Shown here: positions 54,092 to 62,544 of the stretch, piece by piece
Numbering within the stretch: position 1 is the first letter of the stretch
How the letters are laid out: every line of letters begins with the position of its first letter
Origin: Gloeotrichia echinulata CP02
GTDB taxonomy: Bacteria > Cyanobacteriota > Cyanobacteriia > Cyanobacteriales > Nostocaceae
Length of the DNA: 64,000 bases
Direction: 5' to 3'
Assembly (NCBI GenBank): GCA_038087035.1
Contig: CP051187.1
Location: forward strand, 6,206,001-6,270,000
Position numbers and translations under genes: made by a program
Notes under the pieces: model-generated
Databases searched by the model: none
What the model was told of the DNA's origin: nothing
Seen by the model: only the letters and a program-made list of their open reading frames with translations

Positions 54092-54681
54092 TCTCAAAGT
54101 TGTCTGGTGAGTATTACACGGTATCAACTTTTCGCATTTGGCGCTCGGTTGGCTTAGTCCTACCAGGGAATCGCTTTCAGGGAGATCCTTTTGGATATTT
54201 TTTTATCTGGAAGTCCCTAAGCTTACAGATATTAGAGCAGAAAGCCCACCCCTTAAAACAGTGAACAGTGAACAGTGAACAGTTATCAAGGCGTATGGTG
54301 GGGGATTTAAATCAGTGAACAGTGAACAGTGAACAGTTATCAAGGCGTAACGATAAACACATCACTCTTGACTGATAACTGATAACTGTTAACTGTTAAA
54401 GGAGTGGGTTCGTCAATTTTAGCTAAATATTGAGTGAATAAATTTTAAGAAATGCTAATTTAGTTTGTGTAACAAAAAGTTTTGATAATTTTTTGGATAG
54501 AAAAGCTCCATCTTTAGTATATTAGCTAACACTTGTAGAAATCCCAATTAGGTTGTGAAAAATATCAACCGTCAACGGTCAACAGTCAACAGGCTGTATG
54601 GAGTTTACCAAATCATTTAGGACTGCTACAGCAGTCATGCAAGTTTAAAAACACAAAAATATTGGCAATGGAGGCTTTATT
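54092..54681. repeat. 590-bp gap with STRR repeats and a MITE
   Basis: ~54260-54340 contains two blocks of CAGTGAA heptamers, each followed by CAGTTATCAAGGCGTA; 54370-54402 has TGATAACTG/GTTAACTG repeats. A family-4 MITE lies at 54534-54630. No ORF is supported. Confidence 0.8.
54534..54630. mobile_element. MITE-like element, family 4, copy c
   Basis: About 97 bp with ends TGTAGAAATCCCAATTAGG and the complement of AAATCATTTAGGACTGCTACA; inner TCAACGGTCAACAGTCAAC run as in the copy near 33528. Confidence 0.65.
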
Positions 54682-55062
54682 TTGGTAATAAACATTGGAT
54701 TTGACTTACTGTCTAAATTGATTCAGATGGAGCTTTGGATATTCCTTGTAGGGCTGATGTCTACTATATTTTTTCTGATGTTCAAAAAGAAAATCAATAT
54801 TCGCGAAATATTGTTTGATCGGGGAAGCAGTCAGGCTTATAACCCGGAAAAATTTCAACTATTGCTCCTGAGTGTGATCTTTGTGGTTGTTTACTTGATG
54901 CAAGTGAGACATAACCTCAATGAGTGCAAATTTTCCAGCCTTTCATGTAGCCTACCAGAAGTGCGATCAGAATATCTTTTCATCTTAGGAGGAAGCAACT
55001 TTGTCTACCTGTGGGGCAAGTTTACTTCAATGATTAAACAACGGAGATCAGAGCGTGCTTAA
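54682..55062 (+). CDS. Small membrane protein, first of a paralogous pair
   Basis: 126 aa from TTG 54682 (SD GGAG); ATG 54727 is an alternative start. Two clear membrane segments (ELWIFLVGLMSTIFFLMF ~17-34, FQLLLLSVIFVVVYLM ~60-75) are followed by a Cys-containing loop and ILGGSNFVYLWGKF, perhaps a third. The pattern INIREIL ... EKFQLLL ... LPE ... GGSNFVYLWGK matches the next gene (INLEKLI ... ARFQLLI ... IPD ... GISSTSYVIGK), so the two are paralogues. The 3' end overlaps the second gene if that starts at GTG 55055. Function not recognised. Confidence 0.75.
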   Translation: MVINIGFDLLSKLIQMELWIFLVGLMSTIFFLMFKKKINIREILFDRGSSQAYNPEKFQLLLLSVIFVVVYLMQVRHNLNECKFSSLSCSLPEVRSEYLFILGGSNFVYLWGKFTSMIKQRRSERA

Positions 55063-55063
55063 C

Positions 55064-55501
55064 ATGAATACTGGGTTCACTATTCTGGCCTTTGTTATTG
55101 GTTTACTCCTGACAATTTTTGTTGCAGTTTTAGAAGTCTTTATCCTGATATTTATTTGGGATGGAACCTGGAATGCAAATAAGAATCCAAAACGAGGAAT
55201 TAATTTGGAAAAGTTGATAAGTGAAAGTTCAGGTGAAGCCAGCCTAGCACGCTTTCAACTGTTGATCTTCACCTTCGTTATTTCCATGAGCCTAGTTTTA
55301 ATTATCACCGGCTCCAGTCCACCTAAATTTCCAGCCACCATTCCCGATCAAATTCTCGGTTTATTGGGTATCAGCAGCACTTCCTACGTGATTGGTAAAG
55401 CCCTCCAGTCCCAAGTTAAAGTCCCTACCCCAGAACCATCGAATATAGTTGTGGCGTCACCACCACCAGAAACACCACCATCCTCTGATTCACCGTTGTA
55501 G
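55064..55501 (+). CDS. Small membrane protein, second of a paralogous pair
   Basis: 145 aa from ATG 55064 (GTG 55055 would overlap the upstream gene by 8 bp). Membrane segments lie at ~5-30 (TILAFVIGLLLTIFVAVLEV), ~70-87 (FQLLIFTFVISMSLVLII) and ~105-120. A Pro/Ser-rich tail (PPPETPPSSDSPL) ends the protein. It shares with its neighbour the ARFQLLIFTFV and LLGISSTSYVIGK motifs, which I associate with a small membrane-anchor family of accessory regions, without a firm name. Together they probably form a heteromeric membrane complex; this is inference. Confidence 0.75.
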   Translation: MNTGFTILAFVIGLLLTIFVAVLEVFILIFIWDGTWNANKNPKRGINLEKLISESSGEASLARFQLLIFTFVISMSLVLIITGSSPPKFPATIPDQILGLLGISSTSYVIGKALQSQVKVPTPEPSNIVVASPPPETPPSSDSPL

Positions 55502-55647
55502 GACTTCCAAAACATAATTCATCCAATCTGGTGGTGCGGGCGTCTCACAAGCTTTGCATTTTGGACGGGCGAGACGCCCACCCCACAAGAAATTATTGGA
55601 CTTATTGCAAAAGTCTCCTAATACCCCACCCCCACCGTTTTTTTGAT

Positions 55648-56688
55648 TTATTTGTCAGTCCCTAAATCCATCAAATTGGCTAGTTTATAAACAATTCGCG
55701 CCCCAACATTACCATCCCATTCAGCATCACCAACTTCACAAAGATCAAAGCCAATAATTTGGCGTCCACTATTCACCAATTCTCGAAATAAACAAAATGT
55801 TTGCTCCAATTCCAGCCCACCGGGAACAGGTGTACCTGTATTTGGACAAAGTTTTGGATCTAAACCATCCACATCAAAACTAATATGAACGTATTCCGGT
55901 AAATGACTGATAATTTCTCGACACAAATCAATCCAAGTCGTTCCTGAATAAAGCGTTTGTTTGATGGCTGGGTCGTAATAAGCTACAATTCGACCCTGAG
56001 ATTGGTTAATGATTTCTACTTCATCATAACAAATATCGCGTAAGCCTACCTGCACTAACTTAGAAATTTGCGGTATTTTCATAGCATTAAACATGATGGA
56101 CGCATGGGAAAATTCAAATCCTTCATAGGCGTCGCGTAAATCTGCATGGGCGTCAATATGCAAAATGCCATAATTTGCATAATTAGCTGCTAATGCTTGG
56201 AAATATCCTAATGGGGAACTGTGATCCCCACCAATCACTGCAACTCGCTTACCATTGTTAATTGCTTGTTGAGACTGTGCAAACAACCATTGATTAACCT
56301 GTTGACAAGCCTGATTAATTTCTGTTAGAACAGGTGTTAAATCTGGTGTATCTGTTAGTGGTTTACCTTGCGATAATCGTTGAATAATTTTGGCGGCTTG
56401 CTGACGATAGTATTTGTTCTTATCTACAATATCCTGGGGAATTTCTACCATGAAAATTCCCTGTTTCCAGCCATCAGGATTATCAAAATCGAACAAATCT
56501 AGTTGAGTCGAAGCGTCTAGAATCTGCTGTGGTCCGTTTGCTGTACCTTCACCATAGGAAACAGTCACTTCCCAGGGTACACCAAAGACAATTAGGTTTG
56601 CAGATTCATAATCAAATGGTAAAGCCAAGAGATTACCATTTATTTGGGCTACACCGCTGGGATTATAGTCTTGGAGTTGATTACTCAT
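55648..56688 (-). CDS. Ureohydrolase (arginase/agmatinase/guanidinase family)
   Basis: This 346-aa enzyme has all metal-binding blocks of the family: GGDHSSPLGY (~152), LHIDAHADLRD (~176), and SFDVDGLDPKLCPNTGTPVPGG (~265). GFDLCEVGDAEWDG closes the pattern. These Mn- or Ni-dependent enzymes release urea from arginine, agmatine, guanidine or related compounds. Cyanobacterial members include guanidine hydrolases, and the substrate cannot be fixed from motifs alone. No nickel chaperone or guanidine transporter is near, so this part of the guanidinase context is missing. It is cytoplasmic, from ATG 56688. Confidence 0.88.
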   Translation of the reverse strand: MSNQLQDYNPSGVAQINGNLLALPFDYESANLIVFGVPWEVTVSYGEGTANGPQQILDASTQLDLFDFDNPDGWKQGIFMVEIPQDIVDKNKYYRQQAAKIIQRLSQGKPLTDTPDLTPVLTEINQACQQVNQWLFAQSQQAINNGKRVAVIGGDHSSPLGYFQALAANYANYGILHIDAHADLRDAYEGFEFSHASIMFNAMKIPQISKLVQVGLRDICYDEVEIINQSQGRIVAYYDPAIKQTLYSGTTWIDLCREIISHLPEYVHISFDVDGLDPKLCPNTGTPVPGGLELEQTFCLFRELVNSGRQIIGFDLCEVGDAEWDGNVGARIVYKLANLMDLGTDK

Positions 56689-57038
56689 TGATTATTTTCT
56701 GGATTTAGGGGGGTAGACAGCAGGCCACTTGGTGGACTTCTGGATTGTAGCGGAAAATATTCTATTCTTGACACCTTGGTGACATCTCCTACACTTCTGC
56801 TTCGCAGTAAGCGTAGGCTTCCAAGACAATCCGGCTATCGCTAACGTCTATGCATTTACAACAAACGTGTTGACTTTCTCTATGAATGAGTTCACGTTGA
56901 CGATAAACGTCTATGCATTTTTAGAATATGTGTGATCAAAAAAGGTTAGCAAATGCCAGATAATGTATAATTTAAATTCAGTGCTTTCTCACCCCGTAGG
57001 CATGATTGGCGATCGCTTTGTAAAATAAGGCTGAAAAT
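56689..57038. other. Divergent 350-bp region
   Basis: It contains the promoters of the ureohydrolase and the EAD fragment. A 15-bp direct repeat AACGTCTATGCATTT occurs at 56843-56857 and 56906-56920, and a hairpin-like TACACTTCTGCTTCGCAGTAAGCG segment lies near 56793. No ORF was seen. Confidence 0.5.
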
Positions 57039-57344
57039 ATGGTTGATCTAGATGCTGAAGACCGCAAACAATTGATAACTCTTCTTAAAGATATACCAGA
57101 ACTAGCTACAGAGCGATCGCGTCAGCAAATTTTGGAGCTAGCAGATTTAAAACAGTTGTTACCAATGATTGACCTTTCTGGAGCGTCCTTTATTGCAGTT
57201 AGTGAGATAGTCAGCTATTTATCTAAATATGGGCGTTTAACTTATGAACACGAAGCATTAGGACGTTTCTTAAATACTGTCAAAGGCCATGTGGGAGTAC
57301 AGCAGATCGAACCTTCCGCCAGATATAGCGGTATACAGACCTGA
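57039..57344 (+). pseudogene. Effector-associated-type domain (EAD-like) gene, truncated by a duplicated fragment
   Basis: The first ~89 codons from ATG 57039 (SD AAGG) encode a helical domain: LDAEDRKQLITLLKDIPELA, then ILELADLKQLLPMIDLSG and YGRLTYEHEALGRFLNTVK. I recognise this as the kind of death-like N-terminal adaptor found on cyanobacterial conflict effectors (proteases, nucleases, CHAT or TIR domains). At codon ~90 the sequence switches into a 219-bp copy of another gene in antisense, and the frame ends after 14 foreign residues. The effector half is missing, so the gene is probably inactive or a stand-alone adaptor. Confidence 0.6.
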
Positions 57345-57524
57345 CTCGATCAACCATCGCCAAGATGTAGTCATTTCTGGAGATAATTTCTGTGCATGAA
57401 TAATTTCGCCCAGCCAAGATGCAATAATCAGTTCAAGACTTTGACGACTGATTCGATCAGCACTCACCCCAGCTTTTTCCAAGTAGGGCTGAAGAATAGG
57501 ACGTGCATCTATAATGTAATCTGG
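57306..57524 (-). pseudogene. 219-bp duplicated 3' fragment of the PD-(D/E)XK-like gene
   Basis: Nearly identical (two differences noted) to 59177-59395, in the same orientation. It translates on the minus strand to the C-terminal part of the nuclease-like protein (EKAGVSADRIS, then WLGEIIHAQKL). It interrupts the EAD gene and lies 1871 bp from its source. The rest of the gap to 57847 has a MITE (57606-57733) and AT-rich sequence. Confidence 0.85.
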
Positions 57525-57605
57525 GTTAAACCCTGCCAGACCAATCTACCAAGTTATTACGGTAATTACACTATATATCAACCTGTATTTTTAGGTTAGA
57601 ATAGC

Positions 57606-57733
57606 TATAGGAATCATATTTGATTTATGAAAAAATCTAAGTATCTGTAGGGTGGGCAATGCCCACTAAAACCTGGATGTGGTGGGCATTGCCCACCCTA
57701 CGTATATTTCAAAAATCAAATATTAGTGCTATA
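57606..57733. mobile_element. MITE-like element, family 3, copy b
   Basis: 128 bp with ends TATAGGAATCATATTTGATT and the complement of AATCAAATATTAGTGCTATA, around a GTAGGGTGGGCAATGCCCAC hairpin. The ends match the element at 26433-26584; the core differs. Confidence 0.75.
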
Positions 57734-57847
57734 AAATAAGTAAATATTTCAAGATTATCAAGCAATTTATGGTTTCTAGTATTACAAGCACCATCCCTGA
57801 TACACCATATAAATTACTCAAATCTTACTTCAAAATAAAATCACTCA

Positions 57848-58468
57848 ATGAGTGGTAATAGCGACCCCAATGCATACGCTAAAGTATTAAATACCAGAAT
57901 GTGGAAGACTAAAGGTTCCCGTTTCAATGCTGCTCGGCGACTAAATAATAAGTATCAATTTTCACTTAGCAGTATTTCAATACTATCTATATACGGTATT
58001 GCAATTCCACTTATTCAAGGAATTGTTAAAAATCCACAATGCCAAAAAATAAATGATATATACAATGCTATTTCTTTAATTTTATCTGTTTTTACTTTGG
58101 TTATTAGTCTTTTGGAGGGGGCAAAAAATTATCAAATCAGAGCAGAAAAGCTTTATCACAACGCAGTAAAAATATCTGGTTTAGAGAGAGAGCTTGAATA
58201 CTTGATGATAAGTCAATCAGGAGATGCAGATTTTCTTCATAAGTTGGGTAATGTATCAGATAGGTATGAAGCGTTAATTAAAGAATGCCCTGAGAATCAT
58301 AGTGCAGAAGACTACACTTTGTTCATGGCGCAAAACAGAAAAGATTTTGATATAAGTCGGCTTACCGAATTATACATTAGAATAAAGCTGGTTGTTATGG
58401 ATTACTGGCTATATATCTTTGTTTTAGGAATACCTCCTATTCTATTCCTATTGTATTCATCATGTTAA
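57848..58468 (+). CDS. SLATT-type two-TM membrane protein
   Basis: 206 aa. N-terminal MWKTKGSRFNAARRLNNKYQ is followed by a pair of membrane segments (ISILSIYGIAIPLIQGIV ~39-56, ISLILSVFTLVISLLEGA ~74-91). Then comes a helical block NYQIRAEKLYHNAVKISGLERELEYL and a C-terminal hydrophobic segment (WLYIFVLGIPPILFLLY). The double TM followed by the RAEKLYHN-type helix is the SLATT signature as I know it; SLATT proteins are membrane effectors of nucleotide-signalling conflict systems. No SLOG, cyclase or other partner adjoins it, so it is either solo or has lost its sensor. Confidence 0.72.
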   Translation: MSGNSDPNAYAKVLNTRMWKTKGSRFNAARRLNNKYQFSLSSISILSIYGIAIPLIQGIVKNPQCQKINDIYNAISLILSVFTLVISLLEGAKNYQIRAEKLYHNAVKISGLERELEYLMISQSGDADFLHKLGNVSDRYEALIKECPENHSAEDYTLFMAQNRKDFDISRLTELYIRIKLVVMDYWLYIFVLGIPPILFLLYSSC

Positions 58469-58553
58469 TTATTGTGTGTTTGCCTCTGACAATAAATTAA
58501 TTTGTTGCTCATCAAAACGGCGTTTCCACTCTTAAATGCACCCTTTCCCCCAA

Positions 58554-59162
58554 CTACAGTTTCAGTTGGGACTGAATGAAAGCATAGCCGTGATAAAATC
58601 GAGGTATCATTCTGCAATTGAATTTATTCAGAGCATCAACAATATCAGGACTGTCGAAATCTTTAGAGTTACGGTTAAGGAAACATGCTGCTACAGGACG
58701 ATGCTGACGCAGATGAGAAATAACTGATGTATAGACAAGAGCATCTTGTGGACTCAAATCGTAAGGGTCTTCATATGTTGCGGCTTCAGTGAGTATGTCA
58801 TTAGTTAGAGCAATTACTTCCGCACAATTTAAGATCTGATGTCGATATTGTCGAAAGCGTTGCTGTTCTTCCTCGTTGCTCTGAATTAGCAAGCTGGCAA
58901 TATCTTGAATGCTACTGATACGATTTTCATAGAATTCTGTACGTGAAAGCTGACGTATTTCAGCATCCAGCGCCTGTTGGAGTTGCTTACGGTTTTTTGC
59001 TTGACGACTTAATTTTTCATGTGGTTCAGCTAAACTATATGCTGGTATAACCAGTTGTACACTCCCTACTTCACAAAGTTGCAAAATTTGTTCGCAACTT
59101 GCAAATTGCTCTTGCTGAAACGCGAGTTCTAAAACAAAATTACTTTCAACGTAAATCTTCAC
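58554..59162 (-). CDS. PIN-domain-like nuclease
   Basis: About 202 aa from GTG 59162, which overlaps the upstream stop in a GTGA; the longer frame to 59288 is antisense-free but overlaps the upstream gene and lacks features. The N terminus KIYVESNFVLELAF has the first acidic residue pattern of PIN folds, LVIPAYSLAEPHEKL the second, and the C-terminal LSPQDALVYTSVISHL plus FLNRNSKDFDSPDI the third and fourth acidic sites. PIN proteins are metal-dependent RNases, frequently toxins. It is translationally coupled with the PD-(D/E)XK-like gene. Confidence 0.72.
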   Translation of the reverse strand: MKIYVESNFVLELAFQQEQFASCEQILQLCEVGSVQLVIPAYSLAEPHEKLSRQAKNRKQLQQALDAEIRQLSRTEFYENRISSIQDIASLLIQSNEEEQQRFRQYRHQILNCAEVIALTNDILTEAATYEDPYDLSPQDALVYTSVISHLRQHRPVAACFLNRNSKDFDSPDIVDALNKFNCRMIPRFYHGYAFIQSQLKL

Positions 59163-59617
59163 GCAGCAGCCTCGTAATCGAACCTTCCGCCAGATATAGC
59201 GGTATACAGACCTGACTCGATCAACCATCGCCAAGATGTAGTCATTTCTGGAGATAATTTCTGTGCATGAATAATTTCGCCCAGCCAAGATGCAATAATC
59301 AGTTCAAGACTTTGACCACTGATTCGATCAGCACTCACCCCAGCTTTTTCTAAGTAGGGCTGAAGAATAGGACGTGCATCTATAATGTAATTTGGTTCGC
59401 TTTCATCTAGTCGCACATGAGCATCAGTCCACAAATAGAATCGATCAGGAAAAGCCATTAGGAAATAAGGCGCTGTGGGAAATATACCGTGGGCGAGGAT
59501 ATTACGTCGCAATTGGGTCGCCCACTGTGGTGAAGCATTGAATTTATTCTTGATCTCAACGACAAGAGTCAATTGACTATCGCGATTATAGACTGCTAAA
59601 TCCCAATAGGCAGGCAT
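59159..59617 (-). CDS. PD-(D/E)XK-like nuclease-fold protein
   Basis: 152 aa from ATG 59617. The start lies at the conserved block PAYWDLAVYNRDSQLTLVVEIKNK, giving Asp ... Glu-x-Lys as in PD-(D/E)XK nucleases. It is followed by QLRRNILAHGIFPTAPYFLM and a helical C-terminal part. Because homologues I remember have some 25 residues before this block, the N terminus may be short here. It is coupled by GTGA overlap to a PIN gene, so the two act together, perhaps as antitoxin/nuclease or a two-nuclease system. A 219-bp piece of this gene is duplicated at 57306. Confidence 0.68.
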   Translation of the reverse strand: MPAYWDLAVYNRDSQLTLVVEIKNKFNASPQWATQLRRNILAHGIFPTAPYFLMAFPDRFYLWTDAHVRLDESEPNYIIDARPILQPYLEKAGVSADRISGQSLELIIASWLGEIIHAQKLSPEMTTSWRWLIESGLYTAISGGRFDYEAAA

Positions 59618-59678
59618 ATATCAAGGGGTTTTCTCATGAGTTCTCTTAACTATTCTGACGCAAAATGCTGCAACATTA

Positions 59679-61355
59679 TCAAAACGGCGTTTTCACCCTT
59701 AAATGCACCCTTTCCCCCAACTGCGGATGCTCAAACTGCAATTCCCTGGCGTGCAAATGTAACCGACTCACCACAGCACTACATCCATAAAGGCGATCGC
59801 CTAAAATTGTCACTCCCAGTCCTCGCGCATCCGCAGCATGAACCCGCAGTTGATGGGTGCGTCCTGTTAGCGGGATAAATTCTACACGAGTGTAATTTCC
59901 CTCTCTCGCCATCACGCGAAACTGTGTCAAACTGGGTTTACCTCGCTGTTCATCAACTTGCTGATAAGGGCGATTTTGGGGGTCTGTCCATAGTGGTAGT
60001 TCAATTACACCTGCATCGGCTGTTACAGAGCCGGAAAGTATCGCTTCATAAACCTTGTACACCTGTCGTCTCTGAAACTGCTGACTTAGTTGACGATAAG
60101 TTTCGGTATCGCGAGTCAGTAATAAAATACCCGAAGTTTGCTGATCTAAACGATGTACAGTGTTTATTATTATATCATCAGTTAACAAACAACGCAAGCG
60201 ACTCAGAACACTATCTTGGGTGTCACGATAACGACCAGGTACAGATAGTAACCCTGGGGGTTTATTCACAGCAATTAGCCATTCATCTTCATAAATAATC
60301 GGTAGTTCTGGGGGATTGGCGATTAGGGATTGGGAATTGGAGGGAGATGAAACGTTATTCTCCCTCATCCCCAGTCCCCGCAACAGAAACCCCATCAATG
60401 GCTGACAGCGTTCAGCACAGGCGCCGTAGAATTGACCATGAATTTTTTCCTCTGAGGATGCTCCCCACCAAAACTCTGCCATTGCTAGGGGTTTGAGTTG
60501 ATGTGTGGCGGCATAATGTAGTAGTTTTGGAGCGCAACAGTCTCCTGTACCAGTGGGCGCTCCTGTTGGCATCAATTGCTGTAAAGATAGAGATTGCCCG
60601 GAAAAATTAGTTAAGCTATAAGCAGCGTGCATCTGCGCTTGCAGTTGACGGGACAGTTGTTTACGCCTTTGTTTGAGTTCACTAATCCGCATATCGGCTG
60701 CGGTAATTACTTCTTTTAGCGGTTGTAAAACTTCATTTTGCAGGCGTTTGAGTTGTTTTAGCTCTATTTTCTGCATCCGGCTTTCTTGATCGAGTTGTTC
60801 CAGCGCTATAGTCAGTGCTGCTGGTGAAAGCGTGGCTGTGTATGTCAGGCGTGTTTGCTGTCGTTGATGTTTGCAATCTCGATGGCGATCGCTCATAATT
60901 TGTAACTGCTGCTGAAACTGGGCTAACTTCGTTTCGTATTTTTGGCGATCGCTCAGTTGCTTGAGGGTAATCAGTTCTTGCTTAATCTCATCCAATTGCG
61001 CCAATGTGTGGGCTTCCTCTAGGGCTACTTCCTCCCTTCCCGGAATTGGCGGTACCCAACTATCAACTATACTGCAACCATTCAGCAGACCGGAGAAGGC
61101 TTTGAGTACCCCTTGTTCGCCAGTCGGTAATTCAACTAGCAATACCCCATACATTTTACCTTCACGAGCATAAAGATCATTAGTGGACAGGAATTGCATT
61201 AAACTATGTGCGATCGCTTCCACTATTGGAGTGCGAGGAAGTTTTAGTATTTTACCTGTTTGCGGACAACGCCCTTGATAGTCATAGCTGGGGGGTGAAG
61301 CCTGGACTGTATAGTTAGAGTCGATGAAATCTGAAAGCGCGTGCAAAACCACCAT
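59679..61355 (-). CDS. RluA-family RNA pseudouridine synthase with coiled-coil insert
   Basis: About 558 aa from ATG 61355. The frame opens further to 61556, but that stretch overlaps the divergent antitoxin gene and lacks similarity. N-terminal region: CPQTGKILKLPRTPIVEAIA. The middle is a long charged coiled coil (~115-255), then a Cys/His stretch (GDCCAPKLLHYAA, YGACAERC). The C-terminal RluA core carries VNKPPGLLSVPGR, catalytic HRLDQQTSGILLL (Asp) and TGRTHQLRVHAA. It modifies uridines in rRNA or tRNA; the target is unknown. The 3' end lies 61 bp upstream of the nuclease-like gene. Confidence 0.9.
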   Translation of the reverse strand: MVVLHALSDFIDSNYTVQASPPSYDYQGRCPQTGKILKLPRTPIVEAIAHSLMQFLSTNDLYAREGKMYGVLLVELPTGEQGVLKAFSGLLNGCSIVDSWVPPIPGREEVALEEAHTLAQLDEIKQELITLKQLSDRQKYETKLAQFQQQLQIMSDRHRDCKHQRQQTRLTYTATLSPAALTIALEQLDQESRMQKIELKQLKRLQNEVLQPLKEVITAADMRISELKQRRKQLSRQLQAQMHAAYSLTNFSGQSLSLQQLMPTGAPTGTGDCCAPKLLHYAATHQLKPLAMAEFWWGASSEEKIHGQFYGACAERCQPLMGFLLRGLGMRENNVSSPSNSQSLIANPPELPIIYEDEWLIAVNKPPGLLSVPGRYRDTQDSVLSRLRCLLTDDIIINTVHRLDQQTSGILLLTRDTETYRQLSQQFQRRQVYKVYEAILSGSVTADAGVIELPLWTDPQNRPYQQVDEQRGKPSLTQFRVMAREGNYTRVEFIPLTGRTHQLRVHAADARGLGVTILGDRLYGCSAVVSRLHLHARELQFEHPQLGERVHLRVKTPF

Positions 61356-61460
61356 ATCCTGATTGCAAATTTGGCTGATATTATTTATGTAGGAAACATT
61401 CCACACCCCTATGATGAGTGGTAGAGTACTTATATGGGAGCAAAATTTAGCAAGTAAGCC

Positions 61461-61754
61461 ATGCAGACCATTAATGACATTGGCACGCTGATTGTCAGGA
61501 CACCAGAAACCTGCGGTGGTCGTCTCCGCATCGTCAGCACCCGTATTACGGTACAATACATTGTAAATGAGATCAAAGCAGGTGTCACGCCTGAAGAAAT
61601 CCTAGAAGATAAACCACACCTGACGCTTGCAGGGATTTATAGCGCTTTGGCCTACTATTTTGCTAACAAAGAAGCGCTAGATGCCCAATTTGCTGCCTAT
61701 GATGAAGAATGTCGGCGCTTGGAAGCCCAGTATAAAGCAAGAAATCAATTGTGA
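61461..61754 (+). CDS. DUF433 antitoxin-type protein
   Basis: 97 aa. DUF433 (VapB45-like) features: IVRTPETCGGRLRIVSTRIT, YIVNEIKAGVTPEEILEDKP and LAGIYSALAYYFANKEALD. The helix-turn-helix-like middle would bind the operator of its own operon. It overlaps the next gene by a GTGA and is thus the antitoxin of a DUF433/DUF5615 pair. It is divergent from the RluA-like gene. Confidence 0.88.
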   Translation: MQTINDIGTLIVRTPETCGGRLRIVSTRITVQYIVNEIKAGVTPEEILEDKPHLTLAGIYSALAYYFANKEALDAQFAAYDEECRRLEAQYKARNQL

Positions 61755-62125
61755 GCCGAATTCGCTTGTACTTGGATGAAGATACAATTAAAGGAGCGCT
61801 GATACAAGCACTGCGAAATGCAGATTTAGATGTCGTTACAGTTGCCGAGGCTGGCAGATTAGGCTATCCCGATGAAGAACAATTAATTTGGGCAACAGAG
61901 CAAGAGCGAGTGATCTACAGTTTTAATATTGGAGATTTTTGTCGCTTGCACAGTGACTTTATGGCTCAAGAAAGAAGTCATGCTGGTATCGTTCTAGCCC
62001 CACAACAGCAATACTCTGTTGGACAGCAGTTACGCGGTTTGCTTAAATTAGCTGCTGATCAATCAGCACAGAAGATGGCGAACGAACTGGTTTTTCTGAA
62101 TACTTATGTTGAGAAAATTATATAA
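61751..62125 (+). CDS. DUF5615 PIN-like toxin
   Basis: 124 aa from GTG 61751, overlapping the antitoxin stop. The N terminus RIRLYLDEDTIKGALIQALR, then VAEAGRLGYPDEEQLIWA and VIYSFNIGDFCRLH give the acidic residues of the DUF5615/Mut7-C-like PIN superfamily. It probably cleaves RNA when free of the antitoxin. Its C terminus precedes the next ATG by 13 bp. Confidence 0.88.
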   Translation: MSRIRLYLDEDTIKGALIQALRNADLDVVTVAEAGRLGYPDEEQLIWATEQERVIYSFNIGDFCRLHSDFMAQERSHAGIVLAPQQQYSVGQQLRGLLKLAADQSAQKMANELVFLNTYVEKII

Positions 62126-62138
62126 CAGATTCAAAGCA

Positions 62139-62495
62139 ATGACGGAACAGACGAGCAAAATCACTGGTTTTCACGCTCATGTCTACTACGATACCGAGAG
62201 TCGTGATATCGCTGTCCGTATACGCGAAGAATTGGGCGCTAGATTTGATGTGCAGCTTGGGCGCTGGCGTGATGAACCGGTCGGACCGCACCCACAGGCG
62301 ATGTATCAAGTTGCTTTCTTACCGAATCAGTTTGATCAAGTCATCCCCTGGTTAATGCTCAATCATCAGGGGTTGGATGTTCTTATCCACCCAAATACGG
62401 AGGATGCTGTAGCAGACCACACAGATCATGCCTTGTGGCTGGGAAACAAGCTAGATCTCAATGTCGAGGTTCTGCGACGAATTACCACAAGTTGA
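62139..62495 (+). CDS. DOPA 4,5-dioxygenase-family protein
   Basis: 118 aa from ATG 62139. The family pattern is complete: ITGFHAHVYYD (metal His residues), GPHPQAMYQVAF, LDVLIHPNTEDAVADHTDHA and LWLGNKLDL. Plant/fungal relatives cleave L-DOPA; bacterial members are short and their substrates are mostly unknown. It begins 13 bp after the toxin gene and could be on the same transcript by chance. It is located next to the shikimate gene aroA, but on the opposite strand. Confidence 0.85.
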   Translation: MTEQTSKITGFHAHVYYDTESRDIAVRIREELGARFDVQLGRWRDEPVGPHPQAMYQVAFLPNQFDQVIPWLMLNHQGLDVLIHPNTEDAVADHTDHALWLGNKLDLNVEVLRRITTS

Positions 62496-62544
62496 TTTAT
62501 CGTACCGGAAAATTAGGGTTTTTGGCGTCGTTCAATCATCCATC

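Noticed and set aside
59163..59288. Longer start for the PIN protein
   Set aside because: The extension overlaps the upstream nuclease-like gene; GTG 59162 in the GTGA overlap begins the PIN fold directly.
61356..61556. Longer start for the RluA-like protein
   Set aside because: The extension overlaps the antitoxin gene antisense and has no family residues; ATG 61355 starts the conserved part.
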